Part shown: positions 26,890-34,756 of the stretch, piece by piece | Position numbering within the stretch: position 1 is the first letter of the stretch | Layout of the letters: each line of letters starts with the position of its first letter | Assembly (NCBI RefSeq): GCF_000341145.1 | Contig: NZ_ANBE01000045.1 | Coordinates: forward strand, 41,471 to 89,495 | DNA from: Nocardiopsis xinjiangensis YIM 90004 | GTDB lineage: Bacteria; Actinomycetota; Actinomycetes; Streptosporangiales; Streptosporangiaceae | Reading direction: 5' to 3' | DNA: 48,025 nucleotides | Translations under genes and position numbers: made by a program | Notes under the pieces: model-generated | What the model was told of the DNA's origin: nothing | Databases searched by the model: none | Seen by the model: the letters and a program-made list of their open reading frames with translations, nothing else

Positions 26890-26902
26890 TACCGGCGAGT
26901 AG
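26890..26902 (+). promoter_or_regulatory. TACYGNSGAGTAR motif, copy 1
   Basis: TACCGGCGAGTAG. One of three copies in the two divergent promoter regions of this locus; TAC/GTA ends make it partly palindromic. It lies 46 bases (start to start) after the candidate MerR operator. Confidence 0.5.
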
Positions 26903-27092
26903 GTTCTGTGCGGATCACGCGTGTGTGCCAGGCGTTTCGACGCAGCCGCCTCGGGCGGCCGGCTTCGGTCGGGGTGCTGTGCTCTGTGCGTGCCGGGCGG
27001 CCGCGCGGGGTCTCACGGGGGATGTGGGGACGCGGGCCGCGTGGCCTGCGCCTCGTGGGGGTGTGGCCCCGTGCACGAGTCGTTCTCCGAAC

Positions 27093-27112
27093 GTTACAAC
27101 GGCTGTTGCGTC
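27093..27112 (-). promoter_or_regulatory. Degenerate candidate MerR operator, copy 2 (MerR promoter)
   Basis: GTTACAA-CGGCT-GTTGCGTC keeps one half-site (GTTACAA against ATTACAA) and only half of the other. It lies 70 bases before the MerR start, where an autoregulatory site would be expected. Confidence 0.35.
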
Positions 27113-27140
27113 GGTGCGGTGGGCTGCGGGGCCGGTCACT

Positions 27141-27153
27141 TACCGAGGAGTAA
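27141..27153 (+). promoter_or_regulatory. TACYGNSGAGTAR motif, copy 2
   Basis: TACCGAGGAGTAA, 48 bases (start to start) after the degenerate MerR site. It overlaps a CCGAGG-AGTAA-CCTCGG inverted repeat (27143-27159), just upstream of the MerR -10. Confidence 0.5.
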
Positions 27154-27169
27154 CCTCGGCGGAGGTCCC

Positions 27170-27175
27170 TAGTCT
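27170..27175 (+). promoter_or_regulatory. -10 element TAGTCT of a leaderless promoter for the MerR gene
   Basis: TAGTCT ends 6 bases before the ATG at 27182. Confidence 0.5.
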
Positions 27176-27181
27176 TGACCC

Positions 27182-27967
27182 ATGGCCGAATACCGCATTG
27201 ACGAACTCGCCCGGCTCGCCGACACCACCGTGCGCAACGTCCGGGTCTACCAGGACCGTGGCCTCCTCGCCCCACCCCGGCGGGAAGGACGCGTGGGGCT
27301 CTACTCCGAGGCGCATCTGGCCCGACTGCGCCTCATCGGCCAGCTCCTGCGACGCGGCTACACCTTCGCCAACATCGGGGAGATGTTCGAGGTCTGGGAG
27401 CGCGGCGGCGACCTCTCCGACATCCTCGGGTTCGAGTCCGCGGTCGGCGACGCCTGGAGCGACGAGATCGCCGACTACCTCACCCTCAACGACCTCAGAG
27501 GCCTCTTCGGCAAGGGCGTCACTCCGCGGACGGTGAAGCGGGCCCTGGACCTCAGGGTGATCGAACGCGACGGCCTGCGGTTCCGTGTGCCCAGCCCCCG
27601 CTTGCTGAACGCCGGCAGCGAGCTCGTCAAGCACGGCATGACCGTGGACTCGGTCCTCGACATCGCGGAGAACCTGCGCGAGAAGATCGGCGACGTCGCC
27701 GAACACATGGTTCGCCGCGTCGCCGACCACATCGTCTCCGAGCACCCCTCCATCACGGGTATGGAGAGCGAAGAGATCGCCGAGGTCAGCGGGCTCATCC
27801 GCCACGTGCGTCCCCTCGCCCAGCAGGCCGTCGACGCCGTCCTGGCCCAGGCCATGGCCGAACACCTCAACGATGTCCTGGGCGAACAGTTCGCCCAGGA
27901 CATGGAGGAACTGTACGACGGCTCGGCCGGCAGCCGCGGCGGGGAGAGCGCCGTGGGTACTTCTTGA
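27182..27967 (+). CDS. MerR family transcriptional regulator with second helical domain
   Basis: A 261-residue regulator. Residues 1-70 are a MerR winged helix (YRIDELARLADTTVRNVRVYQDRGLLAPP, then RVGLYSEAHLARLRLI). A second winged-helix-like segment follows (TLNDLRGLFGKGVTPRTVKRALDLRVIE, RFRVPSPRLLNAG), then a long helical region that probably forms the dimer or ligand part. There is no cysteine cluster for metal sensing. This architecture is common in actinobacterial MerR proteins of unknown ligand. Position and shared promoter motifs suggest it controls the divergent SDR-monooxygenase operon and the GMC oxidoreductase gene. The start is leaderless. Confidence 0.92.
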   Translation: MAEYRIDELARLADTTVRNVRVYQDRGLLAPPRREGRVGLYSEAHLARLRLIGQLLRRGYTFANIGEMFEVWERGGDLSDILGFESAVGDAWSDEIADYLTLNDLRGLFGKGVTPRTVKRALDLRVIERDGLRFRVPSPRLLNAGSELVKHGMTVDSVLDIAENLREKIGDVAEHMVRRVADHIVSEHPSITGMESEEIAEVSGLIRHVRPLAQQAVDAVLAQAMAEHLNDVLGEQFAQDMEELYDGSAGSRGGESAVGTS

Positions 27968-27998
27968 GTCCGCCGCGCTGTTGCCGGTCCCTCCGAGG

Positions 27999-28022
27999 CC
28001 CGGCCGAGACGCCCCGGCCGGG
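27999..28022. terminator. Terminator between convergent MerR and GMC genes
   Basis: CCCGGCCG at 27999-28006 and CGGCCGGG at 28015-28022 form a perfect 8-bp stem with an 8-base loop. Confidence 0.5.
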
Positions 28023-28049
28023 CCCGGCCGCGCCGGTGGGTCGGGACCC

Positions 28050-29906
28050 TCAACCCGTGCCGGAACCCTCGTCCCGGTCCCCGGTCCTGCCGTCCTCCTC
28101 CGGCCCGACCACCGTCAACGGCAGCGACGGCGTGTGGCGCAGTTCGGCGAACGCACCCCGCGGCACGGACGGGTCGTGCGGATGGATCGGTTTCAGACGC
28201 TCGTACCCCTCGCCCTGCTGCGGCCGGAGGTCCTCCTCGCCCTTGTTGGGCCACAGCGACATCGCGCGTTCGGCCTGGGCGGTGATCGTCAGCGACGGGT
28301 TCACCCCCAGGTTCGCGGTCACCGCCGAACCGTCGACCACGTGCACGCCCGGGTGCCCGTAGAGCCGGTGGTAGGGATCGATGACCCCGCTCTCGGCGCT
28401 GTCGCCGATGGGGCATCCGCCCAGGAAGTGTGCCGTCATCGGGATGTTGAAGACGTCGCCGATGGTGCCGCCGGCGTGCCCGTCGATACGGTCGGCCAGC
28501 TTGGAGGCGGCCTCCTGCCCCTCGGGGATCCACGTGGGGTTGGGCTCGCCGTGTCCTTGGCGGGAGGTGAGCTTCTTGCGGCCGCCGAAGAGACCGCGCC
28601 GGACCGAGGTGGTCAGTGAGTTGTCCAGCGACTGCATCACCAGGCCGATGATGGTGCGCTCCGACCACCGTCGATTGGAGAAGCTGCGCACGAAGACGTG
28701 GGGCCGGCGCAACGCGTGGCCCACGAAACGCAGCCAGCGCGGGACCACTCCGCCGCCGGGTACCTGCATAGCGGTCAGGAGGCCCATGGCGTTGGAGCCC
28801 TTGCCGTAGCGCACCGGCTCGATGTGGGTGCTCTCGTCGGGGTGGATCGAGGACGTGATCGCCACACCGTGGGTGAGGTCCTCGTGCCAGGGTACGTGGC
28901 GGCTCATGGCCCCCACGAGCGCCTCGGAGTTGGTGCGGGTGAGGGTGCCCAGTTTCTGGGAGAGCCGCGGCAGCAGCTTCTGGTCGCGCATGCGGTGCAG
29001 CAGCGCCTGGGTGTTGTAGGTTCCCGCGGCCACGACGACCTGGCGGGCGGTGAAGGTACCCGCGTGCTTGCGGCGGCGGGGTTTGTCGGTCCGGAGGGTG
29101 TCGACCGCGTAGCCGCCGTCCTGGGCCTCGGGGCGCTCGCGGATGCGCTCGACGCTGGTCAGCGGGTGGATGCGGGCGCCGTCGCGCTCGGCGAAGTAGA
29201 GGTAGTTCTCGGTGAGGGTGTTCTTGGCGCCGTGGCGGCAGCCGGTCATGCACTCCCCGCACTCGGTGCAGGCCTTGCGGTCGGGGCCCGCGCCGCCGAA
29301 GTAGGGGTCGCCCACGGACTCGCCGGGTGCCGCGCTGTGGCCCTCGCCGTCCTCGCCGTCACCGAAACACACGCCCACGGGGGTCAGCCGGAAGGTGTCG
29401 CCCACGCCCATCTCGTCGGCGACGGCGCGCAGGTGCTTGTCGGAGGGGGTGACGGTGGGGTTGGTGCGCACGCCCAGCATGCGGCGGGCCTGGTCGTAGA
29501 AGGGCGCCAGTTCTGATTTCCAGTCGGTGATGTGGCTCCACTGGGAGTCCTCGAAGAACGCGTCCATGGGGTGGTAGAGCGTGTTCGCGTAGTTGAGGGA
29601 GCCGCCGCCGACCCCGGCCCCGGCCAGGATCATCACGTCGCGCAGCAGATGGATGCGTTGGATGCCGTACATGCCGGCCTGGGGCGCCCACAGGAAGTTC
29701 TTCACGTCCCAGGACGAGGACGGCAGAGTCTCTGGGGTGAACCGGCGGCCGGCCTCCAGAACTCCGACGCGGTAGCCCTTCTCGGTGAGGCGCAGGGCGC
29801 TGACCGAACCCCCGAAACCCGAACCCACGACGAGCACGTCGTAGTCGAAGCGGTCGTCGGCCTCTGTGTGCTGAGCGGATGGAGTGTGCTGGGCGTCTGA
29901 GGACAC
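28050..29906 (-). CDS. GMC family FAD-dependent oxidoreductase (cholesterol-oxidase-like)
   Basis: A 618-residue flavoprotein oxidising an alcohol or sterol-type hydroxyl. The ADP-binding motif VVGSGFGGS is at residues 27-34, AGAGVGGGSLNYAN near residue 100, and the C-terminal NPSLTITAQAERA is the GMC signature carrying the flavin-contact Asn. A four-cysteine motif, CTECGECMTGC near residues 210-220, is found in the cholesterol-oxidase-like branch of the family and could bind a metal or an Fe-S cluster. No signal peptide is visible, so it is likely cytoplasmic. The GTG at 29906 has AGGAGAGAAG upstream. The gene diverges from the DUF6230 operon. Confidence 0.92.
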   Translation of the reverse strand: MSSDAQHTPSAQHTEADDRFDYDVLVVGSGFGGSVSALRLTEKGYRVGVLEAGRRFTPETLPSSSWDVKNFLWAPQAGMYGIQRIHLLRDVMILAGAGVGGGSLNYANTLYHPMDAFFEDSQWSHITDWKSELAPFYDQARRMLGVRTNPTVTPSDKHLRAVADEMGVGDTFRLTPVGVCFGDGEDGEGHSAAPGESVGDPYFGGAGPDRKACTECGECMTGCRHGAKNTLTENYLYFAERDGARIHPLTSVERIRERPEAQDGGYAVDTLRTDKPRRRKHAGTFTARQVVVAAGTYNTQALLHRMRDQKLLPRLSQKLGTLTRTNSEALVGAMSRHVPWHEDLTHGVAITSSIHPDESTHIEPVRYGKGSNAMGLLTAMQVPGGGVVPRWLRFVGHALRRPHVFVRSFSNRRWSERTIIGLVMQSLDNSLTTSVRRGLFGGRKKLTSRQGHGEPNPTWIPEGQEAASKLADRIDGHAGGTIGDVFNIPMTAHFLGGCPIGDSAESGVIDPYHRLYGHPGVHVVDGSAVTANLGVNPSLTITAQAERAMSLWPNKGEEDLRPQQGEGYERLKPIHPHDPSVPRGAFAELRHTPSLPLTVVGPEEDGRTGDRDEGSGTG

Positions 29907-29989
29907 GAGCTCTTCTCTCCTGATCAGTTGCGGTCGGCTCGTGGTGCGCCGGACACGAGTCCGCAACATTGAATATGCCATCTGGAAAT

Positions 29990-30009
29990 GTGACAATTCA
30001 TATTGTAAT
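29990..30009 (+). promoter_or_regulatory. Candidate MerR operator, copy 3 (GMC/DUF6230 divergent promoter)
   Basis: GTGACAAT-TCATA-TTGTAAT has the same half-sites and spacer length as the site in front of the SDR gene, but in the opposite orientation. The surrounding 29960-30010 segment is AT-rich against a GC-rich background. Confidence 0.6.
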
Positions 30010-30018
30010 CTCCCTCAC

Positions 30019-30031
30019 TACTGCCGAGTAA
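30019..30031 (+). promoter_or_regulatory. TACYGNSGAGTAR motif, copy 3
   Basis: TACTGCCGAGTAA, whose TACT-GCCG-AGTA core is a perfect 4+4+4 inverted repeat. It lies 9 bases after the candidate MerR operator and about 95 bases before the DUF6230 start codon. Confidence 0.5.
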
Positions 30032-30033
30032 GG

Positions 30034-30051
30034 CGTGTTCCACGTAACACG
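30034..30051. promoter_or_regulatory. Inverted repeat in the DUF6230 leader
   Basis: CGTGTT-CCACGT-AACACG, 6-bp perfect arms. It could be an operator or an mRNA hairpin. Confidence 0.35.
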
Positions 30052-30126
30052 CGAGGCGTGCTTCGGCGCAAGTTTCGCTCCCCCCCACCGTCCGCCCTCC
30101 GGGCGGTGGATTTCTGGAGGTACTCC

Positions 30127-30774
30127 ATGGCCAAGGCTTCCGACGAGACGCCCGGGGCGTCTCAGGACGTGCCTGAGCAGTCCGAGAGCGGTGGCGGCAC
30201 CCGGTGGCGCCGGTTCGCGCTCGTGGCTGTTCCCGGGTTCGTGGCGGCCGCCGTCCTCGGTGGTATGACCACCCAGGGGCTGCTCGCGTCCTCATTCGCG
30301 GTCTCCGGCGACAGCTTCAAGATGTCCGCCGACCAGCTCCGCGGTGAAGGCTTCTCCCAGTACGGGGATGTGGCCGAATCGGTCGACGGCACCTCCCGCC
30401 CCATCGGCCTCTCCACGGTCAACAGCACCGAGCTCGACAACCTGTGCATGTCCTCGCTGTGGGACCTGCCCATCGGTGAGGCCACACTGGTCATCACCGC
30501 TGGTGAGAACAGCCCCGTCGAGGGCTCCTCGATGGTCATCGACATCGAGCAGCTCCGGGGTGACGCCGAGTTCAGCGAGATCGAGATCGGCCGCGACGCC
30601 AGCACCCTGGACAAGGCCGACGGATCCCAAGGGCCGGCCGGAGGTTTCGGGCTGCAGTCCGACACGATCACCGTGTCCGATATGGAACTGACCTCGTGGG
30701 CCGTCACAGCTGGAACCCTGCGCTTGTCCGGTCTCGGGCTCTCCATCCAGCCCGGAAACAACGAATGCTTCTGA
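30127..30774 (+). CDS. DUF6230 family membrane-anchored protein
   Basis: A 215-residue protein with a short hydrophilic N-terminus, one transmembrane segment (FALVAVPGFVAAAVLGGMTTQG, about residues 31-52) and a soluble extracytoplasmic domain rich in short beta repeats ending ITVSDMELTSWAVTAGTLRL. The family is often labelled cholesterol esterase in databases, yet no Ser-His-Asp motif is visible, so I do not accept that label. TGGAGG lies 7 bases before the ATG at 30127. It is the first of three coupled genes. Confidence 0.85.
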   Translation: MAKASDETPGASQDVPEQSESGGGTRWRRFALVAVPGFVAAAVLGGMTTQGLLASSFAVSGDSFKMSADQLRGEGFSQYGDVAESVDGTSRPIGLSTVNSTELDNLCMSSLWDLPIGEATLVITAGENSPVEGSSMVIDIEQLRGDAEFSEIEIGRDASTLDKADGSQGPAGGFGLQSDTITVSDMELTSWAVTAGTLRLSGLGLSIQPGNNECF

Positions 30775-30778
30775 CGCC

Positions 30779-31390
30779 ATGTCCCAAGCAATGACCAAGC
30801 TGCGCGCGGGCCGCGCCCGGTTCCGGCACTGGCGGCGCCGCCGTCCGTTCTGGGGCGGAGCGCTCCTCGCGGCGGCCGGTATCGAGCTCCTGGCGGCCCC
30901 GGCCGCGCAGAGCCTGATCCTGCCCATCGACCTGATCATCTACGCCGGTGTCGCCGGGATCTCCGGCCACCTCATCGGAGTGCTCCTGATCGGGATCGGG
31001 GCCTTGAGCTGGTTCCAACCGGCCCAGAACTCCTTCTTCGGGATGGTCGGCATCATGCTTGCGCTGGTGTCCTTCGTGACCTCCAACTTCGGCGGTTTCG
31101 TCATCGGGATGCTGCTCGGGATCGTGGGCGGGGGACTCGTCTTCGCCTGGGGCCCCGAGGCCCGGAAACAGCGCACCGAGAGGCGCCACCGGGGCAAGAG
31201 GGCGGACGGCAGCGACGGAGCCGGCCCCGGCGAGGAGGCGCGGCCGGGTGAGGGCACCGGGCCCGACGGCGATGACCTCTCCGGCGGTGACGAGAACCCC
31301 GGAACCCGCACCGGGAAAGCCCCGCCCGCCGACGAGGGCGAGCGCTCACCGAAGCGCGCTCGCCCGGCCGGCACCCGGAGGCGAACGTGA
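30779..31390 (+). CDS. DUF6114 family polytopic membrane protein
   Basis: A 203-residue protein with a basic N-terminus and about four hydrophobic segments between residues 20 and 125 (PFWGGALLAAAGIELLAAP, VAGISGHLIGVLLIGIGAL, MVGIMLALVSFVTSNFGG, VIGMLLGIVGGGLVFAW). A charged, disordered C-terminal tail of about 75 residues follows. DUF6114 genes regularly follow DUF6230 genes in actinomycetes. No function is known. The start is 4 bases after the DUF6230 stop codon and its own stop overlaps the next gene's GTG, so translation of all three is coupled. Confidence 0.85.
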   Translation: MSQAMTKLRAGRARFRHWRRRRPFWGGALLAAAGIELLAAPAAQSLILPIDLIIYAGVAGISGHLIGVLLIGIGALSWFQPAQNSFFGMVGIMLALVSFVTSNFGGFVIGMLLGIVGGGLVFAWGPEARKQRTERRHRGKRADGSDGAGPGEEARPGEGTGPDGDDLSGGDENPGTRTGKAPPADEGERSPKRARPAGTRRRT

Positions 31391-32253
31391 GACGCCCCAT
31401 CACACGGACCCGCCCTCTCGCGGCGGCGGCACTGCCCTTGGCGCTGGTGGTCACCCTGGCCTCCGCGCCCGGGCCCAGCTCCTTCTGGGACTGGCTCCTG
31501 CCCGATGACGAGGAGGAGCAGAGCGAGGAGGAACAACCCTCGGAGGAGCCCTCGGACGGCGCCGAGGACCCCTCCGAGGAGGAGTCCGAACCCGAAACCG
31601 ACCCCGGCGACGACGGGGAAGAGGAGGAGGACCCCGACGAGGGTGAGGAAGAAGAGGAGGACGGGGAGGAGGACGGCCAGGATGAGGAGGTCGGCGAGGA
31701 CGGCGCCGCCGAGTGCGAGTACCGCGTGGGCGAGCAGGGCCTCGTCGAGGACGAGGAGGAGTTCCTGGAGGCGGTCGAGGCCTGCCAGGACGCGGAGGAG
31801 GAAGGCACCCTGCCCGACGTCCCGGTCGACGAACAGGACGACTGCTTCACCGGTTCGACCAGGACCTCGGGGCTGACCGCCGACCGGCTCACCATGACCG
31901 GTGCCAGTTACGACGGTGTGGTGGAGTGCCCCACCGGTGAAGGTCCCCAGCGCTACATCAGACTCACCATGGACACGGCCGACCTCGTCAACGGCGAGCT
32001 CTGGTTCGAGGACTCCGGGACCCGGATGTCCCTGGACCTTCCGGAACTGTCCATGGACGGCGAAGTGATCCTGCACGTCACCGAGATGAACGTGTCTCTC
32101 CTGGGGATCCCGCTCACCTTCACCCCGGACTTCCCGCCGCCCCTGCTCCTGCCGATCATGATCGTCACCGACGTCGATGTCAGGGAGCCCCTCACCGCGA
32201 CCGACACCATGACCATCCCGGGCCTCAACGCCCGGTTCGACCCGGACCGGTAG
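31387..32253 (+). CDS. Secreted protein with long Asp/Glu tract, third gene of the DUF6230/DUF6114 operon
   Basis: A 288-residue protein with a Sec-type signal peptide (about residues 1-27, RRPITRTRPLAAAALPLALVV). Residues 39-105 are almost entirely Asp, Glu, Pro, Ser and Gly. After a four-cysteine stretch (CEY, CQD, DDCF, VECP) comes a beta-rich C-terminal domain (LTADRLTMTGASYDGV, LWFEDSGTRMSLDLP), which resembles the repeat style of the DUF6230 domain. The acidic tract could bind Ca2+ or cell-wall polycations. The family is not recognised. The GTG start overlaps the preceding stop (GTGA). A strong terminator follows. Confidence 0.8.
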   Translation: MRRPITRTRPLAAAALPLALVVTLASAPGPSSFWDWLLPDDEEEQSEEEQPSEEPSDGAEDPSEEESEPETDPGDDGEEEEDPDEGEEEEEDGEEDGQDEEVGEDGAAECEYRVGEQGLVEDEEEFLEAVEACQDAEEEGTLPDVPVDEQDDCFTGSTRTSGLTADRLTMTGASYDGVVECPTGEGPQRYIRLTMDTADLVNGELWFEDSGTRMSLDLPELSMDGEVILHVTEMNVSLLGIPLTFTPDFPPPLLLPIMIVTDVDVREPLTATDTMTIPGLNARFDPDR

Positions 32254-32289
32254 GGGAGGCCCCCGACACGGCCTGAACCGGAAGAACGC

Positions 32290-32321
32290 AGGGGGCGCCA
32301 CCGCACGCGGTGGCGCCCCCT
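32290..32321 (+). terminator. Strong intrinsic terminator after the DUF6230 operon
   Basis: AGGGGGCGCCACCGC at 32290-32304 is perfectly complementary to 32307-32321 (15-bp arms, the innermost pairs opening to form the loop), followed by TCGTGTG. Confidence 0.75.
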
Positions 32322-32351
32322 CGTGTGCCGGGACGGAGGGTCCTCGGCAGA

Positions 32352-34112
32352 TCAGTCGGCCTGCGGTTCCACCAACCGGCTCGGGTTGCCCACATGGGAG
32401 ACGTACAGGGCATCACGGGCCCGGGTGCAGGCCACGAACAGCAGCATCCGCTCCTGCTGCACCACCTGCTCCAGGGCCACCTGGTCGCCCTCGGCCGCTT
32501 CGATGGCGGCCTTGGGCGGCAGCAGGTGATCGCTGATGCCCACCAGCGCCACACACCGGAACTCCAGGCCCTTGAGCCCGTGCATGGTGCCCACTCGCAC
32601 CGCATCGGCCCGGTCGGAGGTCTCCAGGGACACGGTCGGCATCCCGCGGGCCTCCAGTTCCTTGGCGATCTTGCGCACCACCCACTGGTTGCGGCCGGCG
32701 ACCGCGATCGCGTCGGGGCTCACCCCCGCCGCCAGCCACGCACGCACCCGGTTGCCCAGGGCCCGCACCTCCTCGCGCGGATCGGCGCACTCGCGCGTCA
32801 CCGGCGAGGGGCCGTGCAGCACCGACCGGTGACCGTCCGGGGCCTCGCCCTCCGTGCCGGGGACGGAGCGGTGGCCCAGGATCGGCATCGCCCAGTCGAG
32901 GATCTCCTGGGTGAGCCGGTGGCCGACGCGCAGCCGGTGCCCGCGTCCGCGCACGTTGATGCCCAGCGAGGCGAGGGAGACCCGGTTGTCGGACATCCGC
33001 TGGTGCGGGTCACCGACCACGAACAGGTCATCGGGGCCCTCGGGCACGGCCGCGCGCAGCATCCGCCACTGGGCCGGGTGCAGGTCCTGGGACTCCTGGA
33101 CCACCACGTGGCGGAAGAGCGGCTCTCCGCGGTCCAGGACGTGTGCGGCATCCGCTGCCAGCTGCGGGGACGTCCACACGTCCTCGACCTTCAGGGCGCC
33201 CACGTAGCGGCGCACCGTTTCCCACACCTGACGGCGGTGCTCGGGCGCCAGGTGCTGCACCCGGCCGCTGCGCTCGCACCGGATGTAGTCGGGCAGGGAA
33301 CGCAGGTCCTGTGCGAGCAGGACCTGTTCCCACTCGTCGACGAGGAAACGCCCGGAGAAGGGCAGGCCGTCGGCCAGGGCCGCCGACCGCCAGCGCTGGG
33401 CGAGCTCGTCGCGGTCGGCCATCTGCGGAGCGGTCGGTGTGTGCGATCGCACCACCGAGTGCGCCACCGCGTCGATGGTGGACACCCGCACGCGGGCGCG
33501 GGTGCCGGGGTCGGGCAGGAGCTGGTCGAGGCGGTCGGACATGGTCTGGGCCAGCGTGCGGGTGTAGGTGGTGAGCAGCACCGACTCGCGCACCCGTTCG
33601 GGGTGTGCGGCCGCATCGCGCGAGGCCAGATGGGCGGCGCGGTGCAGGGCGATGACGCTCTTCCCGGTGCCGGGGCCCCCGGTGACCTGTGCGGAACCCT
33701 TGTAGTGGGCCTCGGTGAGACGGCGCTGGTCAGGGTGGAGCGTGATCCGCCACTGGTCGAAAGGGGCCGACAAGGCGTCGGAGAGCTCGGGCGGGCCGGT
33801 GGGGACGAGGCCGGCCGGCTCGGGGTCGAGGGGTTCGGTGCGCACGCCGCGGGCGAACTCGAGCGCCTGCGCGTGCGGGAGCACGGTGAGCAGCCGGTAG
33901 TGGTCGTCGTGGTCGGGCACGACGACACCGGACCAGTCGGGGGCGATGCCGACGACCCGCACACCGGGGTCGGCGGCGCCGGGGACGGGTTCCGTCTCCG
34001 GGGTCTGCCCGGAGCTGTAGGCGCGCATCACGGACAGAGTGCCGAGCTGGACGCTCGGGTCCAGGTGGTTGAAGTCGCTGAGGAACGCCGGGGCGATCGC
34101 GAGGGCGGACAC
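32352..34112 (-). CDS. UvrD/Rep-like superfamily 1 DNA helicase/ATPase
   Basis: A 586-residue SF1 ATPase. The Walker A motif GGPGTGKS lies near residue 144, LLTTYTRTLAQ (motif Ia) follows, VVQESQDLHPAQW near residue 340 is motif II, VVGDPHQRM is motif III, MHGLKGLEF is motif V and VACTRARDALYVS is motif VI. The first acidic residue of motif II, normally Asp (DExQD), is Gln here, while the catalytic Glu is kept. The N-terminal 120 residues have no recognisable domain. The GTG start at 34112 has GGAGGAAAA upstream. It probably acts in DNA repair or restart. Confidence 0.88.
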   Translation of the reverse strand: MSALAIAPAFLSDFNHLDPSVQLGTLSVMRAYSSGQTPETEPVPGAADPGVRVVGIAPDWSGVVVPDHDDHYRLLTVLPHAQALEFARGVRTEPLDPEPAGLVPTGPPELSDALSAPFDQWRITLHPDQRRLTEAHYKGSAQVTGGPGTGKSVIALHRAAHLASRDAAAHPERVRESVLLTTYTRTLAQTMSDRLDQLLPDPGTRARVRVSTIDAVAHSVVRSHTPTAPQMADRDELAQRWRSAALADGLPFSGRFLVDEWEQVLLAQDLRSLPDYIRCERSGRVQHLAPEHRRQVWETVRRYVGALKVEDVWTSPQLAADAAHVLDRGEPLFRHVVVQESQDLHPAQWRMLRAAVPEGPDDLFVVGDPHQRMSDNRVSLASLGINVRGRGHRLRVGHRLTQEILDWAMPILGHRSVPGTEGEAPDGHRSVLHGPSPVTRECADPREEVRALGNRVRAWLAAGVSPDAIAVAGRNQWVVRKIAKELEARGMPTVSLETSDRADAVRVGTMHGLKGLEFRCVALVGISDHLLPPKAAIEAAEGDQVALEQVVQQERMLLFVACTRARDALYVSHVGNPSRLVEPQAD

Positions 34113-34608
34113 GTGTGTTTTCCTCCGGTCGTCGACCTGGGAGCGAGGTGTGTGACCTCGCGTCTTCACTGCTCATCGTGCTCGTGGCCGATTTCCGGCA
34201 AACGCTGCGAGAAAGGACTTCGGCGGCATCTTCCGGAAGGCTCGTCCCTCCATTGTATTTGCAGGTCAAGAGGGGTCTTCCGTAGCTGTGTTCGAGGGTC
34301 TCGCCGGGGTCTGTGAAGGGGGCTCGCGCGACCTGCGGTTTTGCGATGAGAGGCAGGGGCCGAATCCGGTGTTATGGCGTATCCGAAACCAGGCGATGCA
34401 GGGGGTTCATGCGCCGGTGGCGTGCGAAGCAAGGGAAGAAGGGGGCGTGGCGGAGGGGCGCTGATACGGGATGACCGAAAAGGGTGTACGGGATCGGCGC
34501 GAAGTTCTCACCCCGTGGCCACAACCGGACACGCACTGTGCTGGAAGGGGGTCGCTGCGCGATCGTTGGCCCGAGGGTTCATGTGCCCGACCCGCCAGGC
34601 TCAGGGCC

Positions 34609-34635
34609 CTGCCGGGGTCCGTCCTACCCCGGCAG
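34609..34635. terminator. Orphan hairpin in the gap upstream of the DUF1707 gene
   Basis: CTGCCGGGGT at 34609-34618 pairs perfectly with ACCCCGGCAG at 34626-34635 around 7 bases. No gene ends just before it, so it may terminate a non-coding transcript. Confidence 0.4.
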
Positions 34636-34750
34636 AGTCCTCAGCCGCGCTCTCTCGGCCGGTAAAGCACTGCAGAGAAGCGGTACCCGCGGTGCAGTCG
34701 GCCCAAAGCGGCGGTACGGGCAGAGTTTCCGGCTTTGGCCCCGCGTGTTC

Positions 34751-34756
34751 TAGGCT
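34751..34756 (+). promoter_or_regulatory. -10 element TAGGCT upstream of the DUF1707 gene
   Basis: TAGGCT lies about 41 bases before the GTG at 34798. Confidence 0.4.

Noticed and set aside
29884..30126. N-terminal extension of the DUF6230 frame
   Set aside because: It crosses the AT-rich divergent promoter with the regulatory motifs; TGGAGG marks ATG 30127.
30127..30774. Database-style label cholesterol esterase for the DUF6230 protein
   Set aside because: No nucleophile elbow or catalytic triad pattern is visible; the protein is a single-pass beta-rich protein.
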